From Macrotis lagotis (lineage: Eukaryota; Chordata; Mammalia; Peramelemorphia; Peramelidae), in assembly GCF_037893015.1 (NCBI RefSeq), contig NC_133661.1:247748962-247812961 (forward strand): DNA of 64,000 nt. Reading direction: 5' to 3'. Under the pieces are notes generated by a model. The model was not told where the DNA came from. It did not search any database and saw only the letters and a list, made by a program, of their open reading frames with translations. The translations under genes and the position numbers were made by a program. The stretch's first letter is position 1; each line of letters opens with the position of its first letter. Below, piece after piece: positions 54,081 through 64,000 of the stretch.

Positions 54081-55369
54081 CAGAGAGAAGCTAACAAATC
54101 TAATAAATTTTTCTCACTGTAGGTTAAACCTTACTTAGTCCTCCTTAGAAATAACACATCATTTCTCCTATGCCTGATGAATTTCAAGTTGCTCCTTATC
54201 CAACTCTATTGTGAACAAAGTAATTCAAGTTCTATTGGTCTTTCCTTAATAGACCTATTTTCAAATCACTTTTCCTTATCTTCACCCTTGAGGTAAAATA
54301 GGTCCTTTCTCATCTAGGAAGAAAGTCTCAATTCCAGAACTTCAAATCTCCAATCTGAAGGAAGAGAAGAATACATGAAAAGAAATATGGTTTGAGTGTG
54401 TGACAATTCTATGGAAGCTAAACATTAGGGTGACTTGGCAGCTGAACAAATACATTAGGACTCAGAGGGAAAAGGCAGAAAATGATCACTCCATTAAACT
54501 TTCATTAAACATGAAAAGGGCATGGAACTAGTGTGTAGATCTGAGAATGGGCCACTCAAGGGACTGTTATTAGAATGCTACTAAATGTTCATTTTTCCCC
54601 TGATGATTTCTTCTCTTCTATCTAGTTCTGTACTCTACTCCCTTCTTTGTGATAAACTCATCAAACACCTAGTCCTTTAAATATACCCCAAAGAATTAAG
54701 TAACTCAAATTGTGCTACTCAGGTACTCATGGATCCAAGACTAAGAAATGGTAAACGCCCCTTAGTTCTTTGGATGAAGTCTTGATCCACACTCATAATC
54801 CTCAGTACAATGACTAATTATAGATAGCACCTGATTACAAGATAGAAAGTCTAATTGTTGTCAATGGTCTTTGATCAAAGAACACCATTTATCGGTTTGG
54901 TTTCTTAATAAATGCAGAATTGCTAAAAGGTAGTTGAATCTGAGGAGATTCAACAGAAACAGGCCCAATGTCTGGGGTCACTGAGGTAGCTAGAAGTCAG
55001 ATAATCTTTCCTTTTCACCCTACAATCAGCTACCATACTACCCCACAGGTCCAAATCAAATGATACAGGGCATTCCCAGGGAGTTTCACCCACAAGAGCT
55101 TCTGATATTCCTTTGTCAACTTGGGACCAGGCAGCAGGCAGGGTGGCACTGGAGATGGGCAACAGAATCATGGCTCCTCATCCTCCTTCTCTCCACTGCA
55201 GGATGAATAGCTCAGTTTCCTAGAGCTCCAAGGCATCCTAGAGGAGGAGATGTAGTAGGGAGGAGAAAGGTGCCTTGGAATACATCTTGTTCTGCAGACC
55301 CCAGTCCCCAGAGGCCTGAGTGACCAACAAAAGGAAGAGAGAAAAATCTACAGAGTTTTAGATTTAGAC
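54081..55369. other. Unclassified non-coding stretch
   Basis: About 1.3 kb with no recognised repeat or exon. 54100-54320 has a faint resemblance to antisense L3/CR1 3' sequence. The minus-strand frame at 54950-55171 has no recognised domain. Confidence 0.4.
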
Positions 55370-55485
55370 GGAGTAGGTCTTAGGGGACAGCTAGTTCAAC
55401 TCCTTCATTTTATAGATGAAGAAACTGCTCTAAAACAGAGGACAGACAGACTGGAATCCAGTACTTTCTCCATTATATGCCTCTG
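55370..55485 (-). mobile_element. MIR fragment
   Basis: 'agttcaactccttcattttatagatgaagaaactgc' and 'ggaatccagtactttctcc' in antisense order. Confidence 0.7.
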
Positions 55486-55489
55486 TAGA

Positions 55490-56065
55490 ATGCATATAAC
55501 CATTAATATATGCACAAACAACATATGTTAATTATAATAATTATTATAAAATAAAACTATATATAAGAATATATTGTTGTATTGTATATTATCTAATTAC
55601 CTATGATATAATGCATGTACATATATAATTATACACATGTATATAGTATAAAAGATATTATGTAGGCATATATTATATGTATATACTTATTATATTTGTA
55701 TATATTATTTAAGCACTATCTATTGCCCTTTTGTGCTCCCTGGTACTTGACATAGTGCCTACCAATGTATATATATATTGAATATTTCATTACATTTTAT
55801 ATAAGAATATGTAATATATGTATATTATCTAACAAGATTATAATATATTAATAATACATCTAATATAGAAATTATAATATACACATTAACATTATAATAT
55901 AGACTATTTGTACAATAATATGTTGCATATATACAATATATTAGAGATTACATAACTAATATATTATCATATATTATATTGGACAATAATATATTAATAG
56001 CAATACATCATGTGATACATTGATAATAATATATTGTAGTATTTATAATTAATATATGACATATA
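55490..56065. repeat. AT-rich low-complexity block
   Basis: About 575 bp dominated by TATA, ATAATA and TATTAT words in changing registers, with self-complementary runs such as TATATATA and AATATATT. An L2-like scrap (tgtgctccctggtacttgacatagtgcc) interrupts it at 55731-55762. Degenerate (TA)n expansion is the simplest reading. Confidence 0.9.
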
Positions 56066-56084
56066 TAACCATAATTTTACTGAA

Positions 56085-56215
56085 TGTGGAGCTGGGAGGG
56101 GCATTAGAAAGCATTTAGTCCCATTATCTTATTTTATAGATGAGGAAAACTGAGATCAACAAAGTAGAAGACATAGAACTCAAACCCAGTTATATTCTGA
56201 CTCCAAATTCATTCA
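56085..56215 (-). mobile_element. MIR fragment
   Basis: 'gaggggcattagaaagcatttagtccc', 'tatcttattttatagatgaggaaaactgag' and 'actcaaacccagttatattctgactcc' in antisense order. Confidence 0.7.
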
Positions 56216-56439
56216 TCTTTCCCCTCTGTCATGCTCCCTCCCACTGGCAAATCTAGGGCTCCTTGGGAAGGAAGGACAGAGAAGAATGAAATAGAGGAGT
56301 GAGACTCCCTCCCCACCCTCTCTGAAGTTATTTTACTGTGTCAAAGACTCATGAGAAACTTATTTCTTACCAGCAGAAACTTTTGATGTCTGCTTAGATG
56401 TGACAGGGTGCTAGTCCTGGTCAAATGGGGCCTAAAGAT

Positions 56440-56720
56440 TTCCAAAGGAAGATATAATCAGCATCCCTTTAATCAATGGTATCCACCTCCAGAGAGAGAA
56501 TTGATGAAATCTGAGTGGAGTTTGAAGTGTACTTTTTTCATTTTATTTTTCTTGCTTAAAAAAACAACAACATGGCATGCAATGTATTTTGTAGGACTTC
56601 ACATGTAATATTCATCCAGTATTTGCCTTCTCAATAGGTGGGGGAAGGCTAGAAGGAGGGAGAGAATTTAGAACTCAGAATTTTAAAAAAAGAATGTTAA
56701 AAATAAATTTAAAAAATCCA
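56440..56720 (+). mobile_element. L1 3' end, older family
   Basis: 'ggtatccacctccagagagagaattgatg', 'catggcatgcaatgtattttgtagg', then 'gtgggggaaggctagaaggagggagagaatttagaactcag' and 'aagaatgttaaaaat'. The 3' UTR family is the same as at 27205. Confidence 0.75.
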
Positions 56721-56899
56721 ATTAATCATATAGCCACATCTCATCAAAAAATTTAAATAGGAGTAGGAATGTTATGCAGATATTTCTAGCCTTTATCTCA
56801 TACTACTCCCCTTCACATAGTTGACATTTCAGCCAAATTGGACAACTCAGAATCCCTCATTCTCTTTCTCCATGTTCTCATTTCTGTTTTTGCTTACAC

Positions 56900-57235
56900 C
56901 ATTCTACAGCGTGGGAGCGACTCCTTTCACGTCAACTTGACAAAGCCTTTCCCTTCCTTCAGGGTCCAATTCAAGTAACTCCTACACTGAAAAATGTTTG
57001 CTGACATCCTGACTGTGGTTTCCTCCTCAATTTTTCCTCAACAACTTTTTCCTCCTCAAATTTCTCCCCTCATTTGTCTAAAATTCCCTCCTTGTGGCAT
57101 AGTTATTTAGGCACATGCCTTAGCCACTGTCTCCAAATAAAAAGTTACTTAAAAGCAGCACATCTCTTATTTCATCTCTGAATTCTAGAGCCTTTATTTG
57201 AGCCTAAGACATGCTCTAAAAACGTTTGCCAAACT
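56900..57235 (+). mobile_element. L2 3' end
   Basis: 'cctttcccttccttcagggtccaattcaagtaactcctacac', 'ggcatagttatttaggcacatgcc' and 'tttcatctctgaattctagagcctttatttgagc' in sense order. Contains a local duplication of the 'tttcctcctcaa' word at 57020-57060. Confidence 0.7.
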
Positions 57236-57734
57236 GATAGCATAAGAATTCACATCCATTATTTCTTCATCATTGAAGTTTCATGTTATTGTCCTTATTC
57301 GCAGGTTAAATGAGACTACTGTCTCATTTAGGATGCATGTACCTATTAGGTGATTCAGAAAATGGTACCTTGGAAGTAGATTCTGTGGCTCTGAGTCAAG
57401 ATCATGGGATCACAGAGAGATGTCTCCCAAGAGCTGTTCTAAACAACTGAAATCCTGAAAATCTGAACGACCAAATAAGTAGAAAGAAGAAAAATCTAGA
57501 CAGGTTAAGAGGTTTAGAAAGGATCTTTGAGATTATGTAGTCATCGAGTTTTTCATTTTGGGTGCCCAGAACTACTGGGGGTTCCTGAATAGATTTCAGT
57601 GGATCTGTGAATTTGTATGGGGGGGGAATCTCTTTTCATGAACCTTTTATTGAAGTTTAAATTTCCTTCAAATATGAATGCAAACAATAATTAAGAGTCC
57701 AAACAGAAGGTGTCCATGACACCAAAAATTTTAA
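57236..57734. other. Unclassified non-coding stretch
   Basis: Apart from the hairpin at 57307 and a short G-run near 57619, nothing is recognised. Confidence 0.35.
57307..57330. repeat. Perfect short hairpin
   Basis: TAAATGAGAC and GTCTCATTTA are exact reverse complements around TACT: 10-bp arms and 4-bp loop. Confidence 0.95.
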
Positions 57735-57850
57735 GAATCTGCTCTAGTCTAGTCACCTCATTTTTCTGAGGGAAAGAGGTTTGCCCAAGGATATACAGAT
57801 AGGAAGAGCAGAGCTGGAATTTGAACCTACATCTTGTCTTCTTGGTCCAA
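57735..57850 (-). mobile_element. MIR fragment
   Basis: 'ctcatttttctgagggaaagaggtttgcccaaggatatacag' and 'agctggaatttgaacctacatcttgtcttc' in antisense order. Confidence 0.75.
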
Positions 57851-57959
57851 AAGATGGTGATGAGGATGAGGATGACAGGATAACAATAATAGCTATCATA
57901 GTCAGGGGGGTCCTAAGCTAGCCATTAAAACTAGTTTAAAACACTAAGACTTTTGAGGT

Positions 57960-58145
57960 ACTCTGTACATAAGGGCTTTAAAGTTAGTAAAGCATTTCAT
58001 ATACATTATCTCAGCACCTCACAACTATCCTCTCAGGCATCATTATTTCTTTAGGCATTATTATACCCATTTTGCAGATGAGAAAACTGCAAAAGAAGAG
58101 AGGGGCTGATTTGTGGTCACACAACTATTGAATGTCAGAAGAGAT
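57960..58145 (-). mobile_element. MIR SINE
   Basis: 'gctttaaagttagtaaagcatttcatatacattatctcag', 'tatacccattttgcagatgagaaaactgc' and 'tttgtggtcacacaactattgaatg' in antisense order. Confidence 0.85.
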
Positions 58146-58159
58146 ACTGGCAACAATGA

Positions 58160-58372
58160 ATAGAGGTGATGTGCTAGAGTAGAATGAGTCACCTTGGAGT
58201 CAGGAAAACCCAGTTCTGTCTCTTCACACCCACTGGTGGTATAACTGAAGCCAATCAATTAAATCTCAGACAACTCTCCAAGACACTAAGATGCAGATTA
58301 GAGGCTGATCTGTATTGGTTGATAGAATTTCCTTATTGGAACTTCCTTACTCTAATGAAATCACAGGTAGGG
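58160..58372 (+). mobile_element. Marsupial MIR-like CORE-SINE with distinct tail
   Basis: Head 'gtagaatgagtcaccttggagtcagg', then 'tctcagacaactctccaagacactaagatgcag', 'ctgatctgtattggttgatagaatttcc' and the end 'tctaatgaaatcacagg'. This 3' region is specific to a marsupial MIR relative (MIR3-type, from memory). Confidence 0.8.
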
Positions 58373-58539
58373 GCCAAAAAAATTAAAATAAAGTCATATT
58401 TAACTTTGTGATGTAGGGATCAGTTCACTGTGTCGATGTGAATGGAAGTGGCTCTCCCACATCAAGTTTAGTTGGGAAATGTCCAGTGTTAGGCATCTAT
58501 ATACTTTGGTTTCCTCAATAGTTAATACTTCAACTCCTA

Positions 58540-59410
58540 CTCCTTAGAATAAAAAATACCTTCGGATAAAGATTGAATTTTGCCCCGTTCTGTATCCCCA
58601 GCACTTAGCACACTTAGATGTTGCTTAACAGATGTTGACTGATTGATTGTTCTTTGTGTTCCTGTTACTTTGGGGACCTACATGAATGCTTCAACCTGCA
58701 GCCTTCACAAAGGACAGCCCTGCTTCTTTATTCTTACAACCTTGACTTCCCAGGCAAGAACTTTCAAATAGAAGCTGGGATAGTCACACCATCCTCCCAG
58801 TCATCCAAGGTTGAAACCTTGGACTTTGACCCTTCCTTCTCTTTTAGTCCTGATTTTCAATCAGTTGCTGAATCTTTGCAGTTTTCTACCTGAGCAGCTA
58901 GATGACAGTGTATAAAACAATGGGTCTGGAGTCATTAAGTCCTGAGTTCAAACCCAGCCTTAGATGTTTACTAGCTTGTGGGAAAGTCACTCAACCTCTA
59001 TCTGCCTCAGTTCCCTCAACTATAAAATGAGGATAATAACAGCACCTATCTCTCAAGGTTGTTGTGAATAACAACAATAAGAAGAGAATATTTGTTAAAG
59101 TATTTGTCCCCGTTTCCACTACAAAGTGGACATGTAAAAAGCTATGATGATGATAAACCATTGGTTCAAACCTACCTTTCTAATCTTATTTCATACTTTT
59201 TTCCATCATCTATTTTATGTTCAAGTCAAAGTGGTCTGCTAATACCTAGCACATCACCAGGACCCTAGTAGGTGCTTAATATCTTTCACTGACTATTGTT
59301 CTCCAACCTAGCCTGCTTTTTTGTATTCCCATAGGCTACCTGCAATGCCTGTACTACATTCCCTTTACATCTCAACCTATTGAAATGTTTTTCTTCCTTA
59401 AATAATGAAT
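58540..59410 (+). mobile_element. L2 pieces, sense, split by a MIR
   Basis: 58555-58648 is an L2 tail (gtatccccagcacttagcacac). 58655-58890 is ORF2-end text (caccatcctcccagtcatccaagg, cttggactttgacccttccttctc). 59160-59410 resembles 3' UTR again. The MIR at 58892 interrupts them. Probably two L2 copies. Confidence 0.7.
58892..59110 (+). mobile_element. MIR/THER1 SINE
   Basis: 'gagcagctagatgacagtgtataaaacaatgggtctggag', 'tctgcctcagttccctcaactataaaatgagg' and 'ctcaaggttgttgtgaa'. Confidence 0.88.
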
Positions 59411-59494
59411 ATTTAATAAAAATTTAATGAAATAATGAAACCAGAAACTACCACAATTATCGAGTACTGTGTAGGCCCATGACATTAGAATTCT

Positions 59495-59690
59495 TGGTGA
59501 GGCAATTAAGTGATACAGAAACTTAGAAGTCAGGAAGACCAGAGGTCAATAGAACTTCAGTTACTAACAGTGTGACTCTGGACAAGTCACCTAACCTTGT
59601 GCCTTGGCTTCATCATGGCTTATACAATTGGGGGTGGGGTAAGGGTGGTCTCTGCGACTAAGATCCTTTTCCACTTTAAATCTGTGATCT
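59495..59690 (+). mobile_element. MIR SINE
   Basis: 'gaggcaattaagtgatacagaaacttagaagtcagg', 'tgtgactctggacaagtcacctaacc' and 'aagatccttttccactttaaatctgtgatc'. The core is partly lost. Confidence 0.75.
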
Positions 59691-59744
59691 CTCTGTGAAT
59701 ATAGAGCAACTATAGCCCCACAACTTGATAGAGTTGCCTAGAAG

Positions 59745-59970
59745 CATTAAGGTTCAGGTGACTTGACCAGGGTCACAAAATCAGACCAAGCTACTTTGGA
59801 ATCAAGAAAATCTGGTTTCAGTTTCCAGCTCTTCATACTTAAGAGTTATATGATCCTGGTGTGATCTGAACCCAGTCTTCCTGGTTCTCAAGTCCAAAGT
59901 TCTATCCACTAGGTTACACTGCTTCTCACCTAGAACAGAGTAGGTGCTTAATAAATGTTTTTTATTTCAA
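59745..59970 (-). mobile_element. MIR remnant with a reversed SINE piece and L2 tail scrap
   Basis: Antisense MIR (ggttcaggtgacttgaccagggtcac) is interrupted by a sense SINE-like piece at about 59790-59860 (tactttggaatcaagaaaatctgg, ttatatgatcctgg). It resumes as 'tctgaacccagtcttcctggttctc'. 59930-59970 is a sense L2 end (gtaggtgcttaataaatg). Confidence 0.6.
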
Positions 59971-60399
59971 CAATGTCAGCAAAAAGAGTTACTACCTAGG
60001 ACCCTAGATAGGTCAGCAGGGATGCCTGGTCTGTGGAGGTAAAAGGGCAGCTATGTTCATTTCAGAGTAGCTTTTCCTAGGTCATTGCTCATTTGGCCCT
60101 TTTCAGTCTAATTTACCTTCCCAAGTTCATGGAGAGCTTTGAGAAAGAGGAGCAAATGAAGGGGCAGAAACCAGCTTTTGCTCAGGTTTGATGGAGGATT
60201 TGGGATTGGTCCTCAGGTATCTGGGGTGATTGAATGAGCCAGCAACTAAGGGAGAAGTAATGTTGACTGTTCCATATTGGTTTCAGAGTGACTCGGGTTC
60301 ATGAAAAAAAAATAGAAGATGGAAAACCTCTTGACAGTCATGGGATTTGCTCAAAAGAAGAGCTATGTTGGGCTAAGGCTGTGATTCCAGAAAGGAAGG
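59971..60399. other. Unclassified non-coding stretch
   Basis: No repeat or exon recognised. Confidence 0.4.
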
Positions 60400-60780
60400 G
60401 AAAAGGGGACCCCAAAGCCACTAAATCCCTGAGTTTATAATTAACGTAAAAGCATCTTCTTTTTCCTGGACCAGAACTGCACAACTCACCAGGGGAAGGG
60501 CACTGTGGTAACACAAAAATAACCCCCCAGTGGGTTTTTGATGTGCAGATCCTCTTTGTTTTTTTGAATTTTAATGAAAGGCTTTCCAGGCGGGATGAGA
60601 GAAGTGCCCAGCCTTCCCTCTGGCCGAGGAGCTCTGTTAGCTGGTTGCTGGGTTGCGTGGATCTGTTCTAAGCGGAGTCTCCAAGAGGCAAGCAGACGGG
60701 GTAGGGTTCAGATAAGGGCCTCAGTGGAAAGGAGATTAAAAAAAAACTAAAAGATCTTTCTCTTCAGAGAAAGAGCTTGA
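60400..60780. promoter_or_regulatory. Candidate conserved non-coding element downstream of IFT43
   Basis: Unique DNA 1.6 kb beyond the IFT43 poly(A) site. It contains TTTATAATTAACGTAAAAG (60435), GAATTTTAATGAAAG (60565), 'aggcgggatgag', 'ggccgaggagc', 'ttgcgtgg' and 'aagcggagtc'. It combines homeodomain-type words and retained CpGs and lacks repeats. Inference. Confidence 0.45.
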
Positions 60781-61269
60781 CCTCAACTCCAGATTTTGGC
60801 TCACTTTAGGAGAGCAGGTTTTGTGGTACTGGGTAGGCAGGAGGGTGGCTGGCAAGCGTGAGAGGAAAAATCTTACTATTCCAAAAGGTTACAGGTTTCT
60901 GCAGGTGAGGAGGGGGAAGCTCCATTTCTCAGATTAAGGTATAAGGAAACAGAAAAGAAGGGATAAGATCCAGCTTTAGACATTCTAGGCATTTAATTAT
61001 GTTTACTGACATATCTGAATGGATAAACAAAATTTTCTAGGTGATACCAAAAGATTTGTCAGGGGAAAGCTTTTTTAGGAACCTTGCATAAGAATGCTAA
61101 GGAGGATCCATTCTGGTTTCTATGGGACAACATGGAATGCTACAGGAGCCAAAATCATAGTCTTTTGTGACTCTTCTTGAAAGAGTGGATGTGTCAGTGC
61201 AGAACTCTGGGGTTATCATTCTACTGAAGTTGTCTTTCTCTAAGGATCCATAGGTTCATACATTTAGAA
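60781..61269. other. Unclassified non-coding stretch
   Basis: No feature recognised. Confidence 0.35.
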
Positions 61270-61430
61270 TGAAGGAGAGCTTCGAGGTTATTAATTGTAA
61301 TCCCTTGTTCCCCTTATTTTACAGATGAGGAAAAAGAGGTCAAGAGAGGGAAAGTTACTTGCCCAGGTCATATAGCTCTTATCTTCAGCAGGATCTGAAC
61401 TCAGATCTTCCTCATTTCCAATTCCATGGG
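61270..61430 (-). mobile_element. MIR SINE
   Basis: 'taatcccttgttccccttattttacagatgagg', 'gaaagttacttgcccaggtcatatagct' and 'ggatctgaactcagatcttcctc' in antisense order. The plus-strand frame starting inside it is an artefact. Confidence 0.85.
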
Positions 61431-61985
61431 GAGGCTACAGAGTCCAAAACAGTAGGATTGTCTCCCATGTGTTCAAGACAATGTCTGGTTTTCACCTCTG
61501 ACTCCTTGGAAGTGGTTATATTTTTTGAATTTGAACTGAATTATTTCCATTGGGATGTGACCAATGATAACATTTCACATAATTATAACTCTGAAAAGTA
61601 CATATTCACTTCCAAAGATTATTTGCACTAATTGCACTAGTGGTAACATCATCAACCAAGTACTAGAATGTTTTCTCTTCCAAGTTGTATCTGTCCCTAC
61701 TCCCAATAACTGATCTAGGGCACTGGAGAATTCTTTAAAACACAGGGCTCTGAACACAGTAGGTGGTTAATACATGTTTGCCAACCAAGTTGATCTTTCA
61801 TTCTAACTTCTTAAAATCTAAACTATGCTTCTTTACTCTCTCTCCTTTGTGGCTAATTCCTATCAAGCTGTGCTCTTAAGACCTCTGATCCCTCAACCTT
61901 GAGGTGGCTCATCAAGGGCCTGGGCATTCTTGTCAGGAAGATGTTAAGAGAGAAAAATGAGAGAGATGGCCACTGGACAGTGAAG
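61431..61985. other. Non-coding stretch between MIR and IFT43 3' flank
   Basis: 61735-61790 has a sense L2-tail scrap (cacagtaggtggttaatacatgtttgcc). The rest is unclassified 3' flank of IFT43. Confidence 0.45.
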
Positions 61986-61988
61986 CAA

Positions 61989-61994
61989 TTTATT
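61989..61994 (-). terminator. Possible distal AATAAA poly(A) signal of IFT43
   Basis: AATAAA on the minus strand within ATGCAATAAATTGC, about 105 nt beyond the proximal signal. It is followed on the minus strand by a T/C-rich stretch near 61950. It would lengthen the 3' UTR to about 200 nt; use unknown. Confidence 0.35.
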
Positions 61995-62074
61995 GCATTT
62001 GAAATGATCCAATGTTTCCTGCAGAGAATACATGGATATATTCGTATTACAAAATATCTGATATAAAAATCCGG

Positions 62075-62185
62075 GCTCCTGCCAGCATTCGACTTTCTTT
62101 ATTTTCAGTCTTAGAGCATTTTGTCTAATACAAAACAGTGATTATTATGCACAGAGCTGAAATAGGCTATAGTTTGACTGAGGGT
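62075..62185 (-). other. IFT43: IFT43 3' UTR (predicted)
   Basis: Lies between the TGA and the predicted cleavage region. Short, AT-rich and free of repeats; its right end is exact, its left end is estimated from the AATAAA. Confidence 0.65.
62098..62103 (-). terminator. Proximal AATAAA poly(A) signal of IFT43
   Basis: AATAAA on the minus strand (AAAATAAAGAAAG), 83 nt after the stop codon. Cleavage would fall near 62070-62088, with T-rich sequence (ATTTTTATATC) just downstream. Confidence 0.75.
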
Positions 62186-62305
62186 TCAGGTGTGTTTAGG
62201 CTGCCCCACAGAGTCTTCTTTCTCTGAATGTCCAAGATCCCACTCAGTGAGAAGCTCTGAAGACACTTCGGTGTAGAGGTGATCCCAATCCCAGCTGACG
62301 TCATC
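62186..62305 (-). CDS. IFT43: IFT43, last coding exon (C-terminus)
   Basis: Encodes the last 39 residues of intraflagellar transport protein 43, beginning [20 protein letters not shown] and ending GQPKHT before TGA at 62188-62186. IFT43 is a small subunit of the IFT-A complex, which drives retrograde transport and membrane-protein entry in cilia. The conserved Trp-Asp-rich C-terminal part helps bind IFT121/WDR35 (family knowledge). The acceptor CCCTCTTGGCAG precedes the exon. The first codon continues phase 0 from the exon at 63480, giving VRE-DDVSWDW across the junction, as in human IFT43 (VRE-DDVGWDW, from memory). The reading frame is intact. The acidic, tryptophan-bearing core looks conserved; the last 15 residues differ more. 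Identification is by remembered sequence, not by search. Confidence 0.93.
   Translation of the reverse strand, partial: DDVSWDWDHLYTEVSSELLTEWDLGHSEKEDSVGQPKHT

Positions 62306-64000
<1,695 letters not shown>

Noticed and set aside
1-62000. GPATCH2L coding exons expected downstream of IFT43
   Set aside because: No minus-strand segment matching the remembered GPATCH2L N-terminus or its basic region was found, so the gene probably lies left of the window.

Overview
This is nuclear DNA from a marsupial mammal. Three things show it: tRNA-derived and CORE-SINEs of marsupial type (heads like GGGGCAGCTAGGTGGCACAG, B-box GAGTTCAAATCC), L1 3' ends of marsupial type in several age classes, and many MIR, L2 and L3/CR1 fossils typical of therian DNA. 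The species cannot be fixed by eye. Coding density is very low. Nearly all short open frames are repeat-derived or chance.

The one protein gene I can name lies at the right edge on the minus strand. Two exons at 63480-63542 and 62186-62305 encode the C-terminus of IFT43, a subunit of the ciliary IFT-A complex. They join in phase and have good acceptors, a stop, a short 3' UTR and an AATAAA signal. The earlier exons lie beyond 64000. The other 62 kb is downstream of IFT43. In placental mammals the next gene that way is GPATCH2L (from memory), but I see no GPATCH2L coding exon, so this looks like an intergenic regulatory desert.

Layout. 1-430: three identical 135-bp tandem units, probably continuing to the left. 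0.4-7.4 kb: MIR, CORE-SINE and L1 pieces around a non-repetitive candidate conserved element near 3.3 kb. 7.6-16.2 kb: an old antisense L1 traceable from 3' UTR to 5' region, carrying a 129-bp hAT MITE, a Mar1-type SINE, a younger 1.57-kb L1 with an 18-bp target-site duplication, and an oppositely oriented L1 3' end. 17-25 kb: SINEs, L2, a purine tract and a hAT transposase remnant. 25.2-27.2 kb: an antisense L3/CR1 LINE with three SINE insertions. 27.7-33.4 kb: L2 on both strands and nested SINEs. 33.6-36 kb: a young L1, a GA-rich tract and the only CpG island (about 34.6-35.4 kb). 36-61 kb: repeats separated by unclassified DNA with several GC-richer, CpG-containing candidate regulatory islands (37.2, 38.2, 47.2, 52.9, 60.5 kb). 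62-64 kb: IFT43.

The most puzzling signal is the CpG island. Inside it an AT-richer 120-bp pocket (34790-34912) contains a minus-strand ATG in near-optimal context over a YY1-like motif, heading a non-repetitive frame. It could be the first exon of an unrecognised transcript or a conserved regulatory core. No rRNA, tRNA gene, CRISPR array or LTR/retrovirus-type fossil was recognised. All family assignments come from reading the sequence and remembered consensus patterns; no alignment was run, and repeat ends are approximate unless a target-site duplication is given.
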